Below, piece by piece: positions 10,027 through 18,579 of a DNA stretch of 22,898 nt (its first letter is position 1; the number at the start of each line of letters is the position of its first letter). Below the pieces are notes generated by a model. The model made no database searches, was not told where the DNA came from, and saw nothing but the letters and a program-made list of their open reading frames with translations. A program made the position numbers and the translations under genes. The DNA is from a virus, in the IMG/VR virus record IMGVR_UViG_3300046698_000017, positions 1-22,898 of that record; one strand, 5' to 3'.

Positions 10027-12218
10027 GTATTACTGAAGAGAAAGACGACAACGCGGGTCCGACGGGCGAGACGCAGATGGACATTGCCAATCAGGGCGCA
10101 CAAGACGACGCGCCCAAGAACGATCCCGTCCAGGACGAGCTTCGTAAACAGTTGGATGAGTACTACTGGTGCAAGTCGACGGCGGAGTGCATTCAATCGC
10201 TCGTGCGGAAAGCATCGGAGTACTACGAGTACCTGAACGCCACGGGCAAGATGGCGATGTGGCGGATGGTGTTTGAGCAGTACAACCGGGGCTATATCAC
10301 CTTGGGCTCGGTCTCGCGTGGTGGTGTCGAAGGCGAACTTCTGAACCTCCCGATCAACGAGTTTAGGAACCTGATTGATCATGTGATCGGCCTGACGACT
10401 CAGGACAAGCTCTCTTTTGAACCTCAGCCCGTCAATAACGATTACTCGACGGCGGCTCAGGTGACGCTGGCGAAGGGCATCTTGAACGATTACGTCAACA
10501 ATCGCGGCATGGGGCAGGTGTGTGACGCGGGGGCGCAGAACGGGTATCTGTTCGGAGAAGGAACGACGGTCAAGCTGTTCAACGAGAATTTGGGAGAGCT
10601 GAAGTTCGTCGATACCAATGCGCAGAAGATTTACCGGAAAGGCGATATTCAGTTTCTGGATGTTAACCCGACGAACCTGATTCGCGACATTCACATTCAG
10701 CAGTTCAAGGACAATCAGTGGTTCATCGTCCGGCTGTTCGTCAATAAATATGATCTGGCCGCGCAGTATCCCGAAAAGGCGAAGGACATCTGCGAGCATT
10801 CCATTGCGACGGACTGGGACAACACGCGGATCACGGCGACGCGCGGCGAGAAGTCGGACCTGATTCCTCTTTTCTTGGCGTTCCACAAGCAGACGTCCGC
10901 GCTTCCGTTCGGGCGGCAGATCTTCTACATCGACTCTGATACTTGGCTCGAAGACCAGCATTTAGAGTACCGGGAGTTCCCGGTGTACACGAACATGCCC
11001 GCGCCCGTGGATTCGATCAACTTCGGGTATACGGTGGCCTTTGACTTATTGCCGCTTCAGCAGGTGCTGGATATCATCGACGGCGGCTGCGCGACGAACC
11101 TGACGAACTTCCTGGTATCGAACATCCTCGTTCCTGACGGATGCAATCTGGGCGTGGCCGATCTGATCGGGGCCATGAACCTCCTGAAGTACAACGCTCA
11201 GGCCGGGAAGCCGGAAGCGCTGAACCTCGTAGAGTTCCCGCCGGAAGCGCAGGCGTGGCGGTCTTTGATTGTGCAGAGGATGGAAGTTCTGGCTGGCGTG
11301 AACGCGCAACTGCGCGGCATGACTGATGAGAACATCACGTCCGGTTCGCAGTCGGCGTTACAGGACGCTCGGGCGATCCGGTTCAATTCCCGGTTCGCGA
11401 AGTCCTGGGCGCAGTATTGCGCGGATCTTGCGACGGGTGTCCTGCATGACCTTCAGGACCACCCAGAGGACCAGCGCACGGGGTTAGTGGCTGGAAAGGG
11501 CAACAAGGCTTATCTGAAGGAGTTCTATGGGTCTGACGTGAACATGATTGACCGCGTGACCATGAATCTGGGGTCGGCGTATGCGAATACGGAGGCCGGA
11601 AAGATCGAGATTGCGAAGGATTTGCTAGGTGGCCCGAACGGTCTCGACAACCGTCAGTATCTGGAAGTCATTGAGACGGGTTCTCTGGACGCGATCACCT
11701 CCGGCCCGCACGATGAGATGATGGAGATTCACAGCGAGAACGAGCGATTGTCTGATGGATTGCCCGTCAAAGCGATCATCACGGATGATCATCCTCTCCA
11801 CATTTCCGAGCATCGGCGGGTGGTATCGAGTCCGGACTTGCGGGTCTCAAACGATCCGAAGGCGGCGACGATTGTGAACAACACGCTCACGCACATCGCC
11901 GAGCACGAGCAGCTGATGCAACAGTGCATCCAGACTCGCCCGATCTTGGCGGGGGTGTTGCACTTACTCCCACAAGGGCCAGCAGCACCGCCGCCACATC
12001 CTGCACCAGGTGGCGCAAAGCCTCCGATGCCGATGAAGAAGCCTTTACCGCCGGGTGCAAACACGAGGCCGCCCGTAAAGCCGCCCGTTCCCGGCGCACC
12101 TTTACACACGCAACCGCCGTTAAAGAAGCGAGTCCCGGCGAAAGGCGGCATGAGTCCGACTGTCGCTTTGCCTCCGCCCGCGTCCAATGCCGCACCCCAA
12201 GGAGCTATACATGCCTGA
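10023..12218 (+). CDS. Portal protein
   Basis: This 731-residue protein lies between terminase and scaffold, the canonical portal position, and its size matches P22-like podovirus portals. Recognisable stretches are an N-terminal acidic/Gln region, a clip/wing-like NLPINEFRNLIDHVIGLTTQ, an aromatic-rich GYLFGEGTTVKLF, and a long-helix region with RMEVLAGVNAQLRGMTDENI followed by SGSQSALQDARA. The Asn-Ala-x-x-Arg-Gly and SGxA pattern is typical of portal stem helices. The last 90 or so residues are an unusual Pro/Ala/Lys-rich tail (PPHPAPGGAKPPMPMKKPL), likely disordered. Assignment rests on context and length; individual motifs are weak. Confidence 0.75.
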   Translation: MSITEEKDDNAGPTGETQMDIANQGAQDDAPKNDPVQDELRKQLDEYYWCKSTAECIQSLVRKASEYYEYLNATGKMAMWRMVFEQYNRGYITLGSVSRGGVEGELLNLPINEFRNLIDHVIGLTTQDKLSFEPQPVNNDYSTAAQVTLAKGILNDYVNNRGMGQVCDAGAQNGYLFGEGTTVKLFNENLGELKFVDTNAQKIYRKGDIQFLDVNPTNLIRDIHIQQFKDNQWFIVRLFVNKYDLAAQYPEKAKDICEHSIATDWDNTRITATRGEKSDLIPLFLAFHKQTSALPFGRQIFYIDSDTWLEDQHLEYREFPVYTNMPAPVDSINFGYTVAFDLLPLQQVLDIIDGGCATNLTNFLVSNILVPDGCNLGVADLIGAMNLLKYNAQAGKPEALNLVEFPPEAQAWRSLIVQRMEVLAGVNAQLRGMTDENITSGSQSALQDARAIRFNSRFAKSWAQYCADLATGVLHDLQDHPEDQRTGLVAGKGNKAYLKEFYGSDVNMIDRVTMNLGSAYANTEAGKIEIAKDLLGGPNGLDNRQYLEVIETGSLDAITSGPHDEMMEIHSENERLSDGLPVKAIITDDHPLHISEHRRVVSSPDLRVSNDPKAATIVNNTLTHIAEHEQLMQQCIQTRPILAGVLHLLPQGPAAPPPHPAPGGAKPPMPMKKPLPPGANTRPPVKPPVPGAPLHTQPPLKKRVPAKGGMSPTVALPPPASNAAPQGAIHA

Positions 12219-13131
12219 CGCACCCGCCGCACCCGCACCCGTCGTTTCTGAGCCCGTCAAACCCGCGCCCGCGATTCCCGGTCAAGTCGGGGCCGCCGCG
12301 TTAACTGACGCTCCCGGCACAAAGCCCGTTGAGCCTGTTGCCGATGATCCGTATGAGGTTGAGCTTGATGTGAAGGGCCAGAAGCAGAAGATCAAGTTCG
12401 CGAACAAGGATCAGCTGAAGGCGGTGTTGCAGAAGGCCCTCTATGCCGACCAGACGATTAAGGACGGTGTCCAGGCGAAGAAGGGCGCAGACGCTTTGAT
12501 GCAGAAGCTGAAGACCCCGGCGGGATTGCGGGAAGTCCTGTCTGATCCTGACATCAACGTCGACATCAAGAAGTTCGCTATCGGGATCGTGCAGGAGATG
12601 ATGGACGACGAGCGGTTGACGCCTGAACAGCGCGAGGCGCGGGCCACCAAGAAAGAGCTTGACGAGTTGAAAGCGTGGCGTGAGCGGGATGAGAAGAACA
12701 AACAGGAGTATCTCCAGTCTGAGAAAAATAAGAAGCTTATGACGCAGGTGTCCGGCGAGATCATTACGGCCATGAAGAAGTACCCGGACATCCCGCAGAC
12801 TCAAGCGACGATGGACGCTTGCATCCAGAACATGCGCGCCGCCTTCCGGCGGTTCGGCAAGCATCTGACGGCGGAGCAGTCCATGTCTGTTTATTCGGAG
12901 CAGTATTGGACGAGCCTGCACTCTGTCATTGACAAAATGGACCCTGACGCGATTGTGAAGCGGTTCGGGCAGAAGACCTTGGACAAGATCCAGAAGCTGA
13001 AATTGCAGGAGCTGAAGGACAAGACGAATCCGGCCAACCGTGCTCCGGCGGCGAATGTCGAAGTCTCGAAGAAGAAGCACCTGACGGAAAAGGAGTACGA
13101 CAAGCATTTTGCGGGGTTGGCGGGGCTATAA
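12211..13131 (+). CDS. Putative scaffolding protein
   Basis: This 306-residue protein has a Pro/Ala-rich disordered start (MPDAPAAPAPVVSEPVKPAP), a small beta segment (YEVELDVKGQKQKIKF) and then long charged helices rich in Lys, Glu and Gln up to a basic C-terminus (EVSKKKHLTEKEYDKHF). Scaffolds lie between portal and major capsid genes and share this acidic/helical composition with a basic capsid-binding end. I chose ATG 12211, which has AAGGAG seven bases upstream, over an in-frame ATG at 12187 inside the portal gene. No protease motif is evident, so a separate maturation protease is not accounted for. Confidence 0.65.
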   Translation: MPDAPAAPAPVVSEPVKPAPAIPGQVGAAALTDAPGTKPVEPVADDPYEVELDVKGQKQKIKFANKDQLKAVLQKALYADQTIKDGVQAKKGADALMQKLKTPAGLREVLSDPDINVDIKKFAIGIVQEMMDDERLTPEQREARATKKELDELKAWRERDEKNKQEYLQSEKNKKLMTQVSGEIITAMKKYPDIPQTQATMDACIQNMRAAFRRFGKHLTAEQSMSVYSEQYWTSLHSVIDKMDPDAIVKRFGQKTLDKIQKLKLQELKDKTNPANRAPAANVEVSKKKHLTEKEYDKHFAGLAGL

Positions 13132-13138
13132 AAAGTCC

Positions 13139-13167
13139 TTGACAATCAGAAAAATAAGGGATATATA
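13139..13167 (+). promoter_or_regulatory. Promoter upstream of the major capsid gene
   Basis: TTGACA (13139-13144), a 17-bp spacer and TATATA (13162-13167) form a strong sigma-70-like promoter beginning eight bases after the scaffold stop. It would give the capsid gene its own transcript with a leader of about 185 nt. Confidence 0.65.
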
Positions 13168-13174
13168 CGTAGCG

Positions 13175-13359
13175 TAGTTTGATCTTTCGCAATCAGATTT
13201 TTGTCGCTAGAGCTTTCGAGTAGGACGTATTACACCACCCGAAAGAACGCCCCAAGCGACCTGACCACAACCTTGGCGTATTGCACTACCTTGGCGGTTT
13301 GATGAAGTACGGAAGCACGAAGGTGCTCCGACTAATTCAATTCCAAGGAGAATACAGCC
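13175..13359 (+). promoter_or_regulatory. Structured leader of the major capsid gene
   Basis: The leader holds a CTTTCG/CGAAAG hairpin (13213-13245) and two imperfect copies of CGTATTaCAcCACC (13226-13239 and 13277-13290). It also holds two exact copies of ACCTTGGCG (13270 and 13288). A hairpin AGCAC-GAAG-GTGCT (13313-13326, flanked by CGG/CCG) lies shortly before the AAGGAG at 13345-13350. There is no credible ORF. The arrangement suggests mRNA stabilisation or translational control of a highly expressed gene. Confidence 0.45.
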
Positions 13360-14670
13360 ATGGCCCTCACAGCCGAAACCACGCAAGCCGCCGCTGGCCT
13401 CTTAAAACAGGCTTACGCCGACGAAGCAATCACTAAAGTCGTTCCAGCCAGTTCGATCATCCAAGAAGAAGTCGATTTTGTTCCTGACGCTCAGCGGGAA
13501 GGCGCACAGTTCAATGCGCCCGTCCTTCTGTCCTTGCCGTCCGGCTTCACTTACGGCCCCGGCTTCGCTTCCTATCAGTCCATCATCCCGTCCAACGTGC
13601 AGTACGCTTTCCTGACGGGCTCCAACATCAACCTCCGCGACGGCATCGCCAACGACCTCATCAGTCGCGCCATGTCGGACAAGAACAGCTTCATGACCGC
13701 CTCCAAGTACGTCATGATGGCTTTGCAGAAGTCGATGCGGAAAGAGCTGGAACTGAATCTGCTGTACGGGTCGACCGGACTCGGGCAGGTTTCGGCTTAC
13801 ACGAACGTTGGAACCACGACCACGACTCTGTATTTCAGTTTCGCGTCATGGGCTCCGGCGATCTGGTCTGGCCTTGAGAACTGCGTGATTAACTTCTTCA
13901 ACGCGGGGGCTCAGCTGGGCGGGTCTTTCACCATCGTCTCGGTGACGATTGCTCAGCAGAACCCGAACTACGGCGGACAGATCACGGTGACTGGCGCGTC
14001 GGCTGACATTACCACGCTCCAGAACGCGATTGCTCATGCCTACAGTTCCGGCACGGATACTCCGGGAACTGCCGTGGATGTGTACATGAACACGAGCTTT
14101 GGCAATCAGATGGTCGGAATCAAGGGCATTCTCGGCGCGACCGGGACTCTGTTCGGGCTGAATACTGCCTCTTACAGCGTCTGGCAGCCGAACTCCTTTG
14201 CGGTGGGCGGCATTGCGCTCAGCATCGGAAAGGTGCTTGATGCCGGTGCTCTCGCGGTTGCTCGTGGCGCGGAAGACGAGACGCTTGACGTTCTGGTGAA
14301 TCCCACCAGCTACGCCAACCTGATCGTTGAAGCGTCCTCGGCTCGCCGACTTGATGGGAGCTGGAAGAAAGACACTCTGGCCAACGGTGCTCGATACATT
14401 GAGTACTACGGCCCGAACGGGAAGATGCGCGTCATTGCTCATCCGTTCGTGAAACAGGGCGAAGGGTTCATTCTTCCTCTGGAAGATTGCAAGCGGATCG
14501 GATCGACGGACATCACGTTTGACCTTCCCGGCTTCGCGGGTCCGGCGTTGTACTTGCCGAGCCCGACAAACACCGGCGTTGAAGTCCGCGTCTTCACCTC
14601 GCAGGCTCTCTTCTTCTCGAAGCCTTCGCATGGTGTGCTCTTGACCGGAATCACGCCCAGCACGAACTAA
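13360..14670 (+). CDS. Major capsid protein
   Basis: This 436-residue protein starts MALTAETTQAAAGLLKQAYA. It has its own promoter, a long leader and a strong AAGGAG, as expected for the most abundant virion protein. An N-terminal helix is followed by SSIIQEEVDFVPDAQREGAQ, an E-loop-like LSLPSGFTYGPGF, a Gly/Thr-rich insertion in the middle (GGQITVTGASADITTLQNAI) and a C-terminal beta region with LDVLVNPTSYANLIVE. These suit an HK97-type fold. Position after the scaffold is the main evidence; no sequence-level family match is claimed. Tandem GC-rich hairpins follow the stop. Confidence 0.75.
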   Translation: MALTAETTQAAAGLLKQAYADEAITKVVPASSIIQEEVDFVPDAQREGAQFNAPVLLSLPSGFTYGPGFASYQSIIPSNVQYAFLTGSNINLRDGIANDLISRAMSDKNSFMTASKYVMMALQKSMRKELELNLLYGSTGLGQVSAYTNVGTTTTTLYFSFASWAPAIWSGLENCVINFFNAGAQLGGSFTIVSVTIAQQNPNYGGQITVTGASADITTLQNAIAHAYSSGTDTPGTAVDVYMNTSFGNQMVGIKGILGATGTLFGLNTASYSVWQPNSFAVGGIALSIGKVLDAGALAVARGAEDETLDVLVNPTSYANLIVEASSARRLDGSWKKDTLANGARYIEYYGPNGKMRVIAHPFVKQGEGFILPLEDCKRIGSTDITFDLPGFAGPALYLPSPTNTGVEVRVFTSQALFFSKPSHGVLLTGITPSTN

Positions 14671-14686
14671 GTAAAAGACGGAATGA

Positions 14687-14733
14687 CCCGGGGGGTATCC
14701 AATCCCCCCGGGCAGGCCGCCCTCCGTGGCGGC
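14687..14733 (+). terminator. Two tandem GC-rich hairpins after the capsid gene
   Basis: CCCGGGGGG (14687-14695) pairs with CCCCCCGGG (14704-14712) around an 8-nt loop. GCCGCC (14716-14721) pairs with GGCGGC (14728-14733) around a 6-nt loop. There is no T-run, so a simple intrinsic terminator is unlikely. Partial termination, an RNase-processing site or a 3' end that stabilises the capsid mRNA are the options. Confidence 0.5.
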
Positions 14734-14754
14734 ACCGAATAACAGGAGATTCAA

Positions 14755-15324
14755 ATGGCCACCTCACAGTCCCCCGTCGCAACAGTCAAAATCGTTGGCA
14801 GAACCATCGGCACAGATTTAGCGCGGTGCATCTTAAACGCGCCCAACACCGCCATCGCGAACTTCTTCCGAAACCTCTCCACCTTCTTTGCGGCTATCGG
14901 GATCGGGGCAAAAGGGTTTAACGGGTACGTTTCTACTGGCGGCGTTCAGGCCGTCGATGCCGTCACCTTTTCGTCTATTGCCAATGCCGACACCGTGACA
15001 ATCAATGGCGTTGTCTTTACGGCAAAGACGGCCGGGACACAAAGCGGCGTCCAGCAGTTTTCAATCAGCACATCGGACACGTTGGCGGCGGCTAGCCTGG
15101 CGGCCCGGATCAATAACACCGACGGCGTTGGGTCGCCTCCGGCAAAAGTGTTCGGCGTTGTGACAGCTTCGGCATCGGGGGCAGTCGTGACAATCACGGC
15201 GGCGGAGCCCGGCGCGATCGGGAACCTTTACACGCTGGCTATTTCTGCGCATGGATCGGTCACTGGCGCGAACTTCGCGAGCGGGACTGACGGGACTGTC
15301 ACCTATATATCGAAGGGCCTCTAA
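14755..15324 (+). CDS. Virion-associated beta-domain protein (decoration candidate)
   Basis: This 189-residue protein has an N-terminal segment with ATVKIVGRTIGTDLARCILN and a hydrophobic helix (TAIANFFRNLSTFFAAIGIG). A beta-rich domain follows at about residues 69-165: ADTVTINGVVFTAKTAG, then LAAASLAARIN, then SGAVVTITAAEPGAIGNLYT. The same domain pattern (a DTVTINGVxFTA strand, an AxxLAAxIN helix, a GxxGNxxT closing strand) recurs in the next gene and in the nozzle gene. Such domains are common in phage head and tail proteins. AGGAG lies before the ATG. Directly after the capsid gene, a decoration or head-fibre role is likely but unproven. Confidence 0.6.
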   Translation: MATSQSPVATVKIVGRTIGTDLARCILNAPNTAIANFFRNLSTFFAAIGIGAKGFNGYVSTGGVQAVDAVTFSSIANADTVTINGVVFTAKTAGTQSGVQQFSISTSDTLAAASLAARINNTDGVGSPPAKVFGVVTASASGAVVTITAAEPGAIGNLYTLAISAHGSVTGANFASGTDGTVTYISKGL

Positions 15325-15335
15325 GGAGACTTGCC

Positions 15336-16778
15336 ATGAGAACGATTAAAAAGTTAGTCGTGGCGGGTCTTGCCTGCCTGACGGTTTCGGCGGTTCATGC
15401 CGGTACGGTCAAATATAACGGGTACTTGGCGAACGAATCCGGCGTAGCGTATGCGAAGACGTATCCTTTGCCCTTGAACTCCTACGCCATTGACCAGATG
15501 TCGTTTCAGTTGAACTGGGCGACGGCGGCACCTGCCGTTGTGACTTTCACAGATGGGTCTGAATCGACTGGGGCAATCACGGTCACGAGCAACACGGGGA
15601 TCAGCACGGCGGCGGCATCGGCGTATTTGACGGTTCGGAGCACGAACGTCGCCGGGGCATGCATCACGTATTTCAACGGGATTACCAGTCAGATGACGTG
15701 CAATCCTGGCAGTTGGCGCGTTGACGTGACGAGCGACACGGCGGCAGATATTGCCAGTCAGATGAGTACGCAGTTTTCCGCGATCCTTTCCACGTCGAAC
15801 ACGTCCAGCAATGTTTATTCTACGGCGACGCTGGTTGGTTCTGCCGGGAATAGCATGACCTTCACTTCCAACACGTCATCGATTACGGTCAATGGAATCA
15901 CGCTCTTGACGGGCCCTTTCTCGTGCGGGCAGGATGGCGCGACGCTCTGGATCGGAAACACTCAGTACAAGTTTGGCGGCAACGTGACGATTGGCGCGGC
16001 GGCTTCTAACACGGCGACGAACTTAGCGGCGGCAATCACGGCCAGTAGCATGACGACCAACATTACGGCGTTGGCGATTGGCGCGGTGGTGACGGCGACT
16101 TCTACGGTCGTCGGGACTCAGATGAATGTCGCTCTTTATTCTTCGACGCAGTCCGCCTTAACCATCTCTCCGTACACATCATCCAGCACGATAACGGGGG
16201 TAGCTGTCGGCGCGATGATTGGCGGGACAAACTCGGCGTATACGCTCGTGGGGGGATCGGCAACGGTCATTTCAGCGACCAATCCCTACTCGCCTTTGAC
16301 GGACGCGCTAGGGATGCCTGTTCAGATTATTCCTACTCCGATGGTGGCGTTGCCTGTTCTTTACGCGCAGGGTTCATCGGCCATTACTGGTCTGACGGAC
16401 AAAACGACCTACTACGCCATCCCAGTGACGGTCGCATCCTTCGGGCTTGCCACTACGTCTACGGGTGCTGTTGCGGGAAAATTCATTACGCTAACGTCGT
16501 CGCAGACAAAGGCAACGGCAGACAGTTACACGCTGACGGCTATTCCTTGTTCAGGGACGGCGGCAGGAAAGTTTGAGGCCAGTAACGACGGCACAACGTG
16601 GGTACAGTACCCGGGTATTTCTACAAACACATTCACAGCCGTATATCCGTCGTCTTCGACGGTCTTTGACTTAGGATCACCGAACTACGCGAACGTGCGA
16701 TTCAACCTGAACACGCTTCCGACGTGGGGCGGGCTGATATTACAGATCGTGCCGAATGGCAAGAACTCAGGACTATAG
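15336..16778 (+). CDS. Exported beta-rich structural-type protein with signal peptide
   Basis: This 480-residue protein starts MRTIKKLVVAGLACL followed by TVSAVHAGT. This is a textbook Sec signal peptide with a basic n-region, a hydrophobic core of about 15 residues and a V-H-A cleavage site at residue 22. The mature part is Ser/Thr/Ala-rich and contains two beta units resembling the domain in the gene before it (TSDTAADIASQMSTQ with VGSAGNSMTFTSN at about 130-180, and WIGNTQYKF with SNTATNLAAAI at about 207-235). The C-terminus is again beta-rich (GKFEASNDGTTWVQYPG). AAGGAG precedes the ATG. An export signal on a protein inside a capsid/tail cassette is unusual. Confidence 0.6.
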   Translation: MRTIKKLVVAGLACLTVSAVHAGTVKYNGYLANESGVAYAKTYPLPLNSYAIDQMSFQLNWATAAPAVVTFTDGSESTGAITVTSNTGISTAAASAYLTVRSTNVAGACITYFNGITSQMTCNPGSWRVDVTSDTAADIASQMSTQFSAILSTSNTSSNVYSTATLVGSAGNSMTFTSNTSSITVNGITLLTGPFSCGQDGATLWIGNTQYKFGGNVTIGAAASNTATNLAAAITASSMTTNITALAIGAVVTATSTVVGTQMNVALYSSTQSALTISPYTSSSTITGVAVGAMIGGTNSAYTLVGGSATVISATNPYSPLTDALGMPVQIIPTPMVALPVLYAQGSSAITGLTDKTTYYAIPVTVASFGLATTSTGAVAGKFITLTSSQTKATADSYTLTAIPCSGTAAGKFEASNDGTTWVQYPGISTNTFTAVYPSSSTVFDLGSPNYANVRFNLNTLPTWGGLILQIVPNGKNSGL

Positions 16779-16786
16779 GAGCGACC

Positions 16787-17056
16787 ATGTTTAATGACGA
16801 CGAAGACGAAGACCGGGATCAGATTCTTCAGCTTCTTGGCGGGCAAGTAGACGACTTCGCGGGGTCAAAGCTCAAAGACCCTGATGCTAAACCCGAAGGC
16901 CAGGGCGTGACGATTGAGATTTCCGTCAAGCCGCACGGCGGGCCTGAAGAAGCGGAAGAGGAAGAGAAACCCGAATCCCCGAGCATGGAAGCCGACAATA
17001 AAGAGCATGACCCGATAGCCCACATCCTCGGGATGTGTGGCGGGGGCTGTGCGTAG
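16787..17056 (+). CDS. Small acidic protein of unknown function
   Basis: This 89-residue protein starts MFNDDEDEDRDQILQLLGGQ. A Glu-rich middle (GGPEEAEEEEKPESPSMEAD) follows, and the C-terminus is Cys-containing (ILGMCGGGCA). AGGAG lies four bases before the ATG at 16787; the in-frame ATG at 16724 lies inside the previous gene. The strongly acidic, probably disordered character resembles chaperone-like or scaffold-accessory phage proteins. The paired cysteines at the extreme C-terminus are odd for such a protein. Its stop overlaps the GTG of the connector gene. Confidence 0.55.
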   Translation: MFNDDEDEDRDQILQLLGGQVDDFAGSKLKDPDAKPEGQGVTIEISVKPHGGPEEAEEEEKPESPSMEADNKEHDPIAHILGMCGGGCA

Positions 17057-18015
17057 TGACGACGTATCTCGTTAACAGCCCGGTCCAGCTCGTCGATGAT
17101 GTGGTAGCGAACGTGATTGTTTCCGCGCGTCTACCTCTTTCTCAGGTGACGTTCTCCGCCGCCAACATCATCGGGATGATGCAGGACGAACAGCAGACGA
17201 CGGTCACGCAGTTGATTAAGAGCGTCCGAGAAGATTACTGGCTGACGAATTATGACACGCAGATTCTGACGGGCGTTTATCAGTACCCGATGCCGCCCCG
17301 GTGCGTGGCGGGTGCGTTGCGGGACTTCGTTTTCGTGGATGCGTCCGGCAATGAGATTCAGGTGGCGCATCTTTCTCCGGACCAGCTGAAGAATCCGAAC
17401 TTCTTCGCCTATCGTCCGGCGTGGCAGGGACAAGGAATCTTTCTCCAGAACGACACGCTAAACTTGTGGCCGACGACGTTCAATAACTCGCAGTACAAGA
17501 TTCGGCAGAAGTATGACCGGCGCCCGAATGCTCTCACGTCTTACGTGAACTGCATGCAGTTGGTTACTCCGAGCGTGGGCGGAAACACACTGACCTTTAC
17601 GGGTTCTCCGCCCTTCACGAACGGGCAGTTGATTGATCTGATTTCAGTCACAGGTCAATTCACGAGTCAGGGCGACAACCTCAAGATTTTGACCGTCGTC
17701 GGCGGCGTTGTGACGCTTGATCCTTCAACCCCCGTGACGGCGGCTATGACGGCGGGATCATGGGCGTGTCCGGCGGGTCTGACGTGCGTCCCGCAGATGC
17801 CCGCCGAAGCCTATCCGATCCTTCTGGCGCGTACTGTGATGCGGATTGCGTCGGCGTTACAGAACTCAAACCTTTTCAGCGTCGCGTCAAAGATGAGTGA
17901 GGACGCGGCGGCGAAAGTGCAGGCGATGGTGACACCACGCGTGGCGTCCAGCCCGCAGAAGTTCGTGAACAAGAACAACATAGGCGGCCCGTATTTGGGC
18001 GCGTACTACAGATAG
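17056..18015 (+). CDS. Head-tail connector/adaptor protein (P22 gp4 or T7 gp11-like)
   Basis: This 319-residue protein starts at GTG 17056, which overlaps the previous stop (TAGTG) and follows GGGGG; an in-frame GTG at 17035 is less likely. The N-terminal helix region (AANIIGMMQDEQQTTVTQLI) leads to VYQYPMPPRCVAGALRDFVF, the YxLP-like turn common in podovirus head-completion proteins. GIFLQNDTLNLWPTTFNN and a TFTGSPPFTNGQLIDL insertion come next. A C-terminal helix (AYPILLARTVMRIASALQNS) could pack on the portal. Position between the capsid module and the nozzle supports the role. Confidence 0.6.
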   Translation: MTTYLVNSPVQLVDDVVANVIVSARLPLSQVTFSAANIIGMMQDEQQTTVTQLIKSVREDYWLTNYDTQILTGVYQYPMPPRCVAGALRDFVFVDASGNEIQVAHLSPDQLKNPNFFAYRPAWQGQGIFLQNDTLNLWPTTFNNSQYKIRQKYDRRPNALTSYVNCMQLVTPSVGGNTLTFTGSPPFTNGQLIDLISVTGQFTSQGDNLKILTVVGGVVTLDPSTPVTAAMTAGSWACPAGLTCVPQMPAEAYPILLARTVMRIASALQNSNLFSVASKMSEDAAAKVQAMVTPRVASSPQKFVNKNNIGGPYLGAYYR

Positions 18016-18025
18016 GAGAATTGAT

Positions 18026-18295
18026 ATGCCGATGATGGTCTCAGATGGTTTCATGGAGCCAGCGTTTTTCGCTCGGCTTGTTTCGTTATCGCCGGGAAAT
18101 GCTGATTTCGGTCTTCAGAGTGCCGTGAGCGCAGCAGTAGGCGCGGCGGCTCTTTCTGGTCTTCAGACTTGCACGGTTGCGACGGCGGCTTACGCCAACG
18201 TCCTCGTTCAAGCAATCATTGAACGTCTCGTCAATATGGGCTATACGGCAACACTCAGCGGAACGACACTGACCGTCAACTGGTCGGTAATGTAA
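18026..18295 (+). CDS. Tandem paralogue 1 of 3, small virion-module protein
   Basis: This 89-residue protein begins MPMMVSDGFMEPAFFARLVS. It has an Ala-rich helix (LQSAVSAAVGAAALSG), a strand (CTVATAAYANVLVQAIIERL) and a closing GYTATLSGTTLTVNWSVM. The closing hairpin GYTAxxSGTTLTxxW is shared with the two following genes, so all three descend from one gene. AGGAG precedes the ATG. This fold, a helix then strands ending in xxW, is frequent in short phage proteins of unknown role near tail genes. A virion decoration or nozzle-associated role is inference. It is the most diverged of the three at the N-terminus. Confidence 0.6.
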   Translation: MPMMVSDGFMEPAFFARLVSLSPGNADFGLQSAVSAAVGAAALSGLQTCTVATAAYANVLVQAIIERLVNMGYTATLSGTTLTVNWSVM

Positions 18296-18310
18296 AAAGG
18301 AGAAATCAAA

Positions 18311-18571
18311 ATGGCTAACGTATCTTTCGGAGAAATCGCTCCTGCTGCTGGGGCGCGGAGTTGTGCGGCGGCGTTCTTGACAGGCAACGAAGTCGCGCTT
18401 CACGCGGCGATTGCGACGGCTGTCAATCTGGCGATTGCGTCGAACCTCTACACCACGACCGTGGCCTGTTCCGGGTATTCGGCGCAGTCGATTGAAAATC
18501 AGATGAGTCTCTGCTCCGGTTTGGGTTATACCGCGTCGTACAGCGGCACGACCTTGACCTTGAGCTGGTAG
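18311..18571 (+). CDS. Tandem paralogue 2 of 3
   Basis: This 86-residue protein shares the helix-strand-hairpin plan of its neighbours: an ALHAAIATAVNLAIASN helix, then TTTVACSGYSAQSIENQMSL and a final LGYTASYSGTTLTLSW. It is closest to paralogue 3, sharing the TTTAxVSGYSxQ-like block. A strong AAGGAG lies before the ATG, giving it an independent ribosome binding site, unlike the overlapping genes further upstream. Cysteines differ between copies, so they are unlikely to be structural. Confidence 0.6.
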   Translation: MANVSFGEIAPAAGARSCAAAFLTGNEVALHAAIATAVNLAIASNLYTTTVACSGYSAQSIENQMSLCSGLGYTASYSGTTLTLSW

Positions 18572-18579
18572 GAGGTTTT

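Noticed and set aside
9924-10961. 345-codon minus-strand ORF
   Set aside because: It is antisense to the portal gene with shadow-like Arg/Leu/Val composition.
12301-13107. 268-codon minus-strand ORF
   Set aside because: The Leu/Arg-rich sequence is the complement of the Lys/Glu/Gln codons of the scaffold.
13846-14754. 302-codon minus-strand ORF
   Set aside because: It is antisense to the capsid gene, and all genes right of 2961 run rightward.
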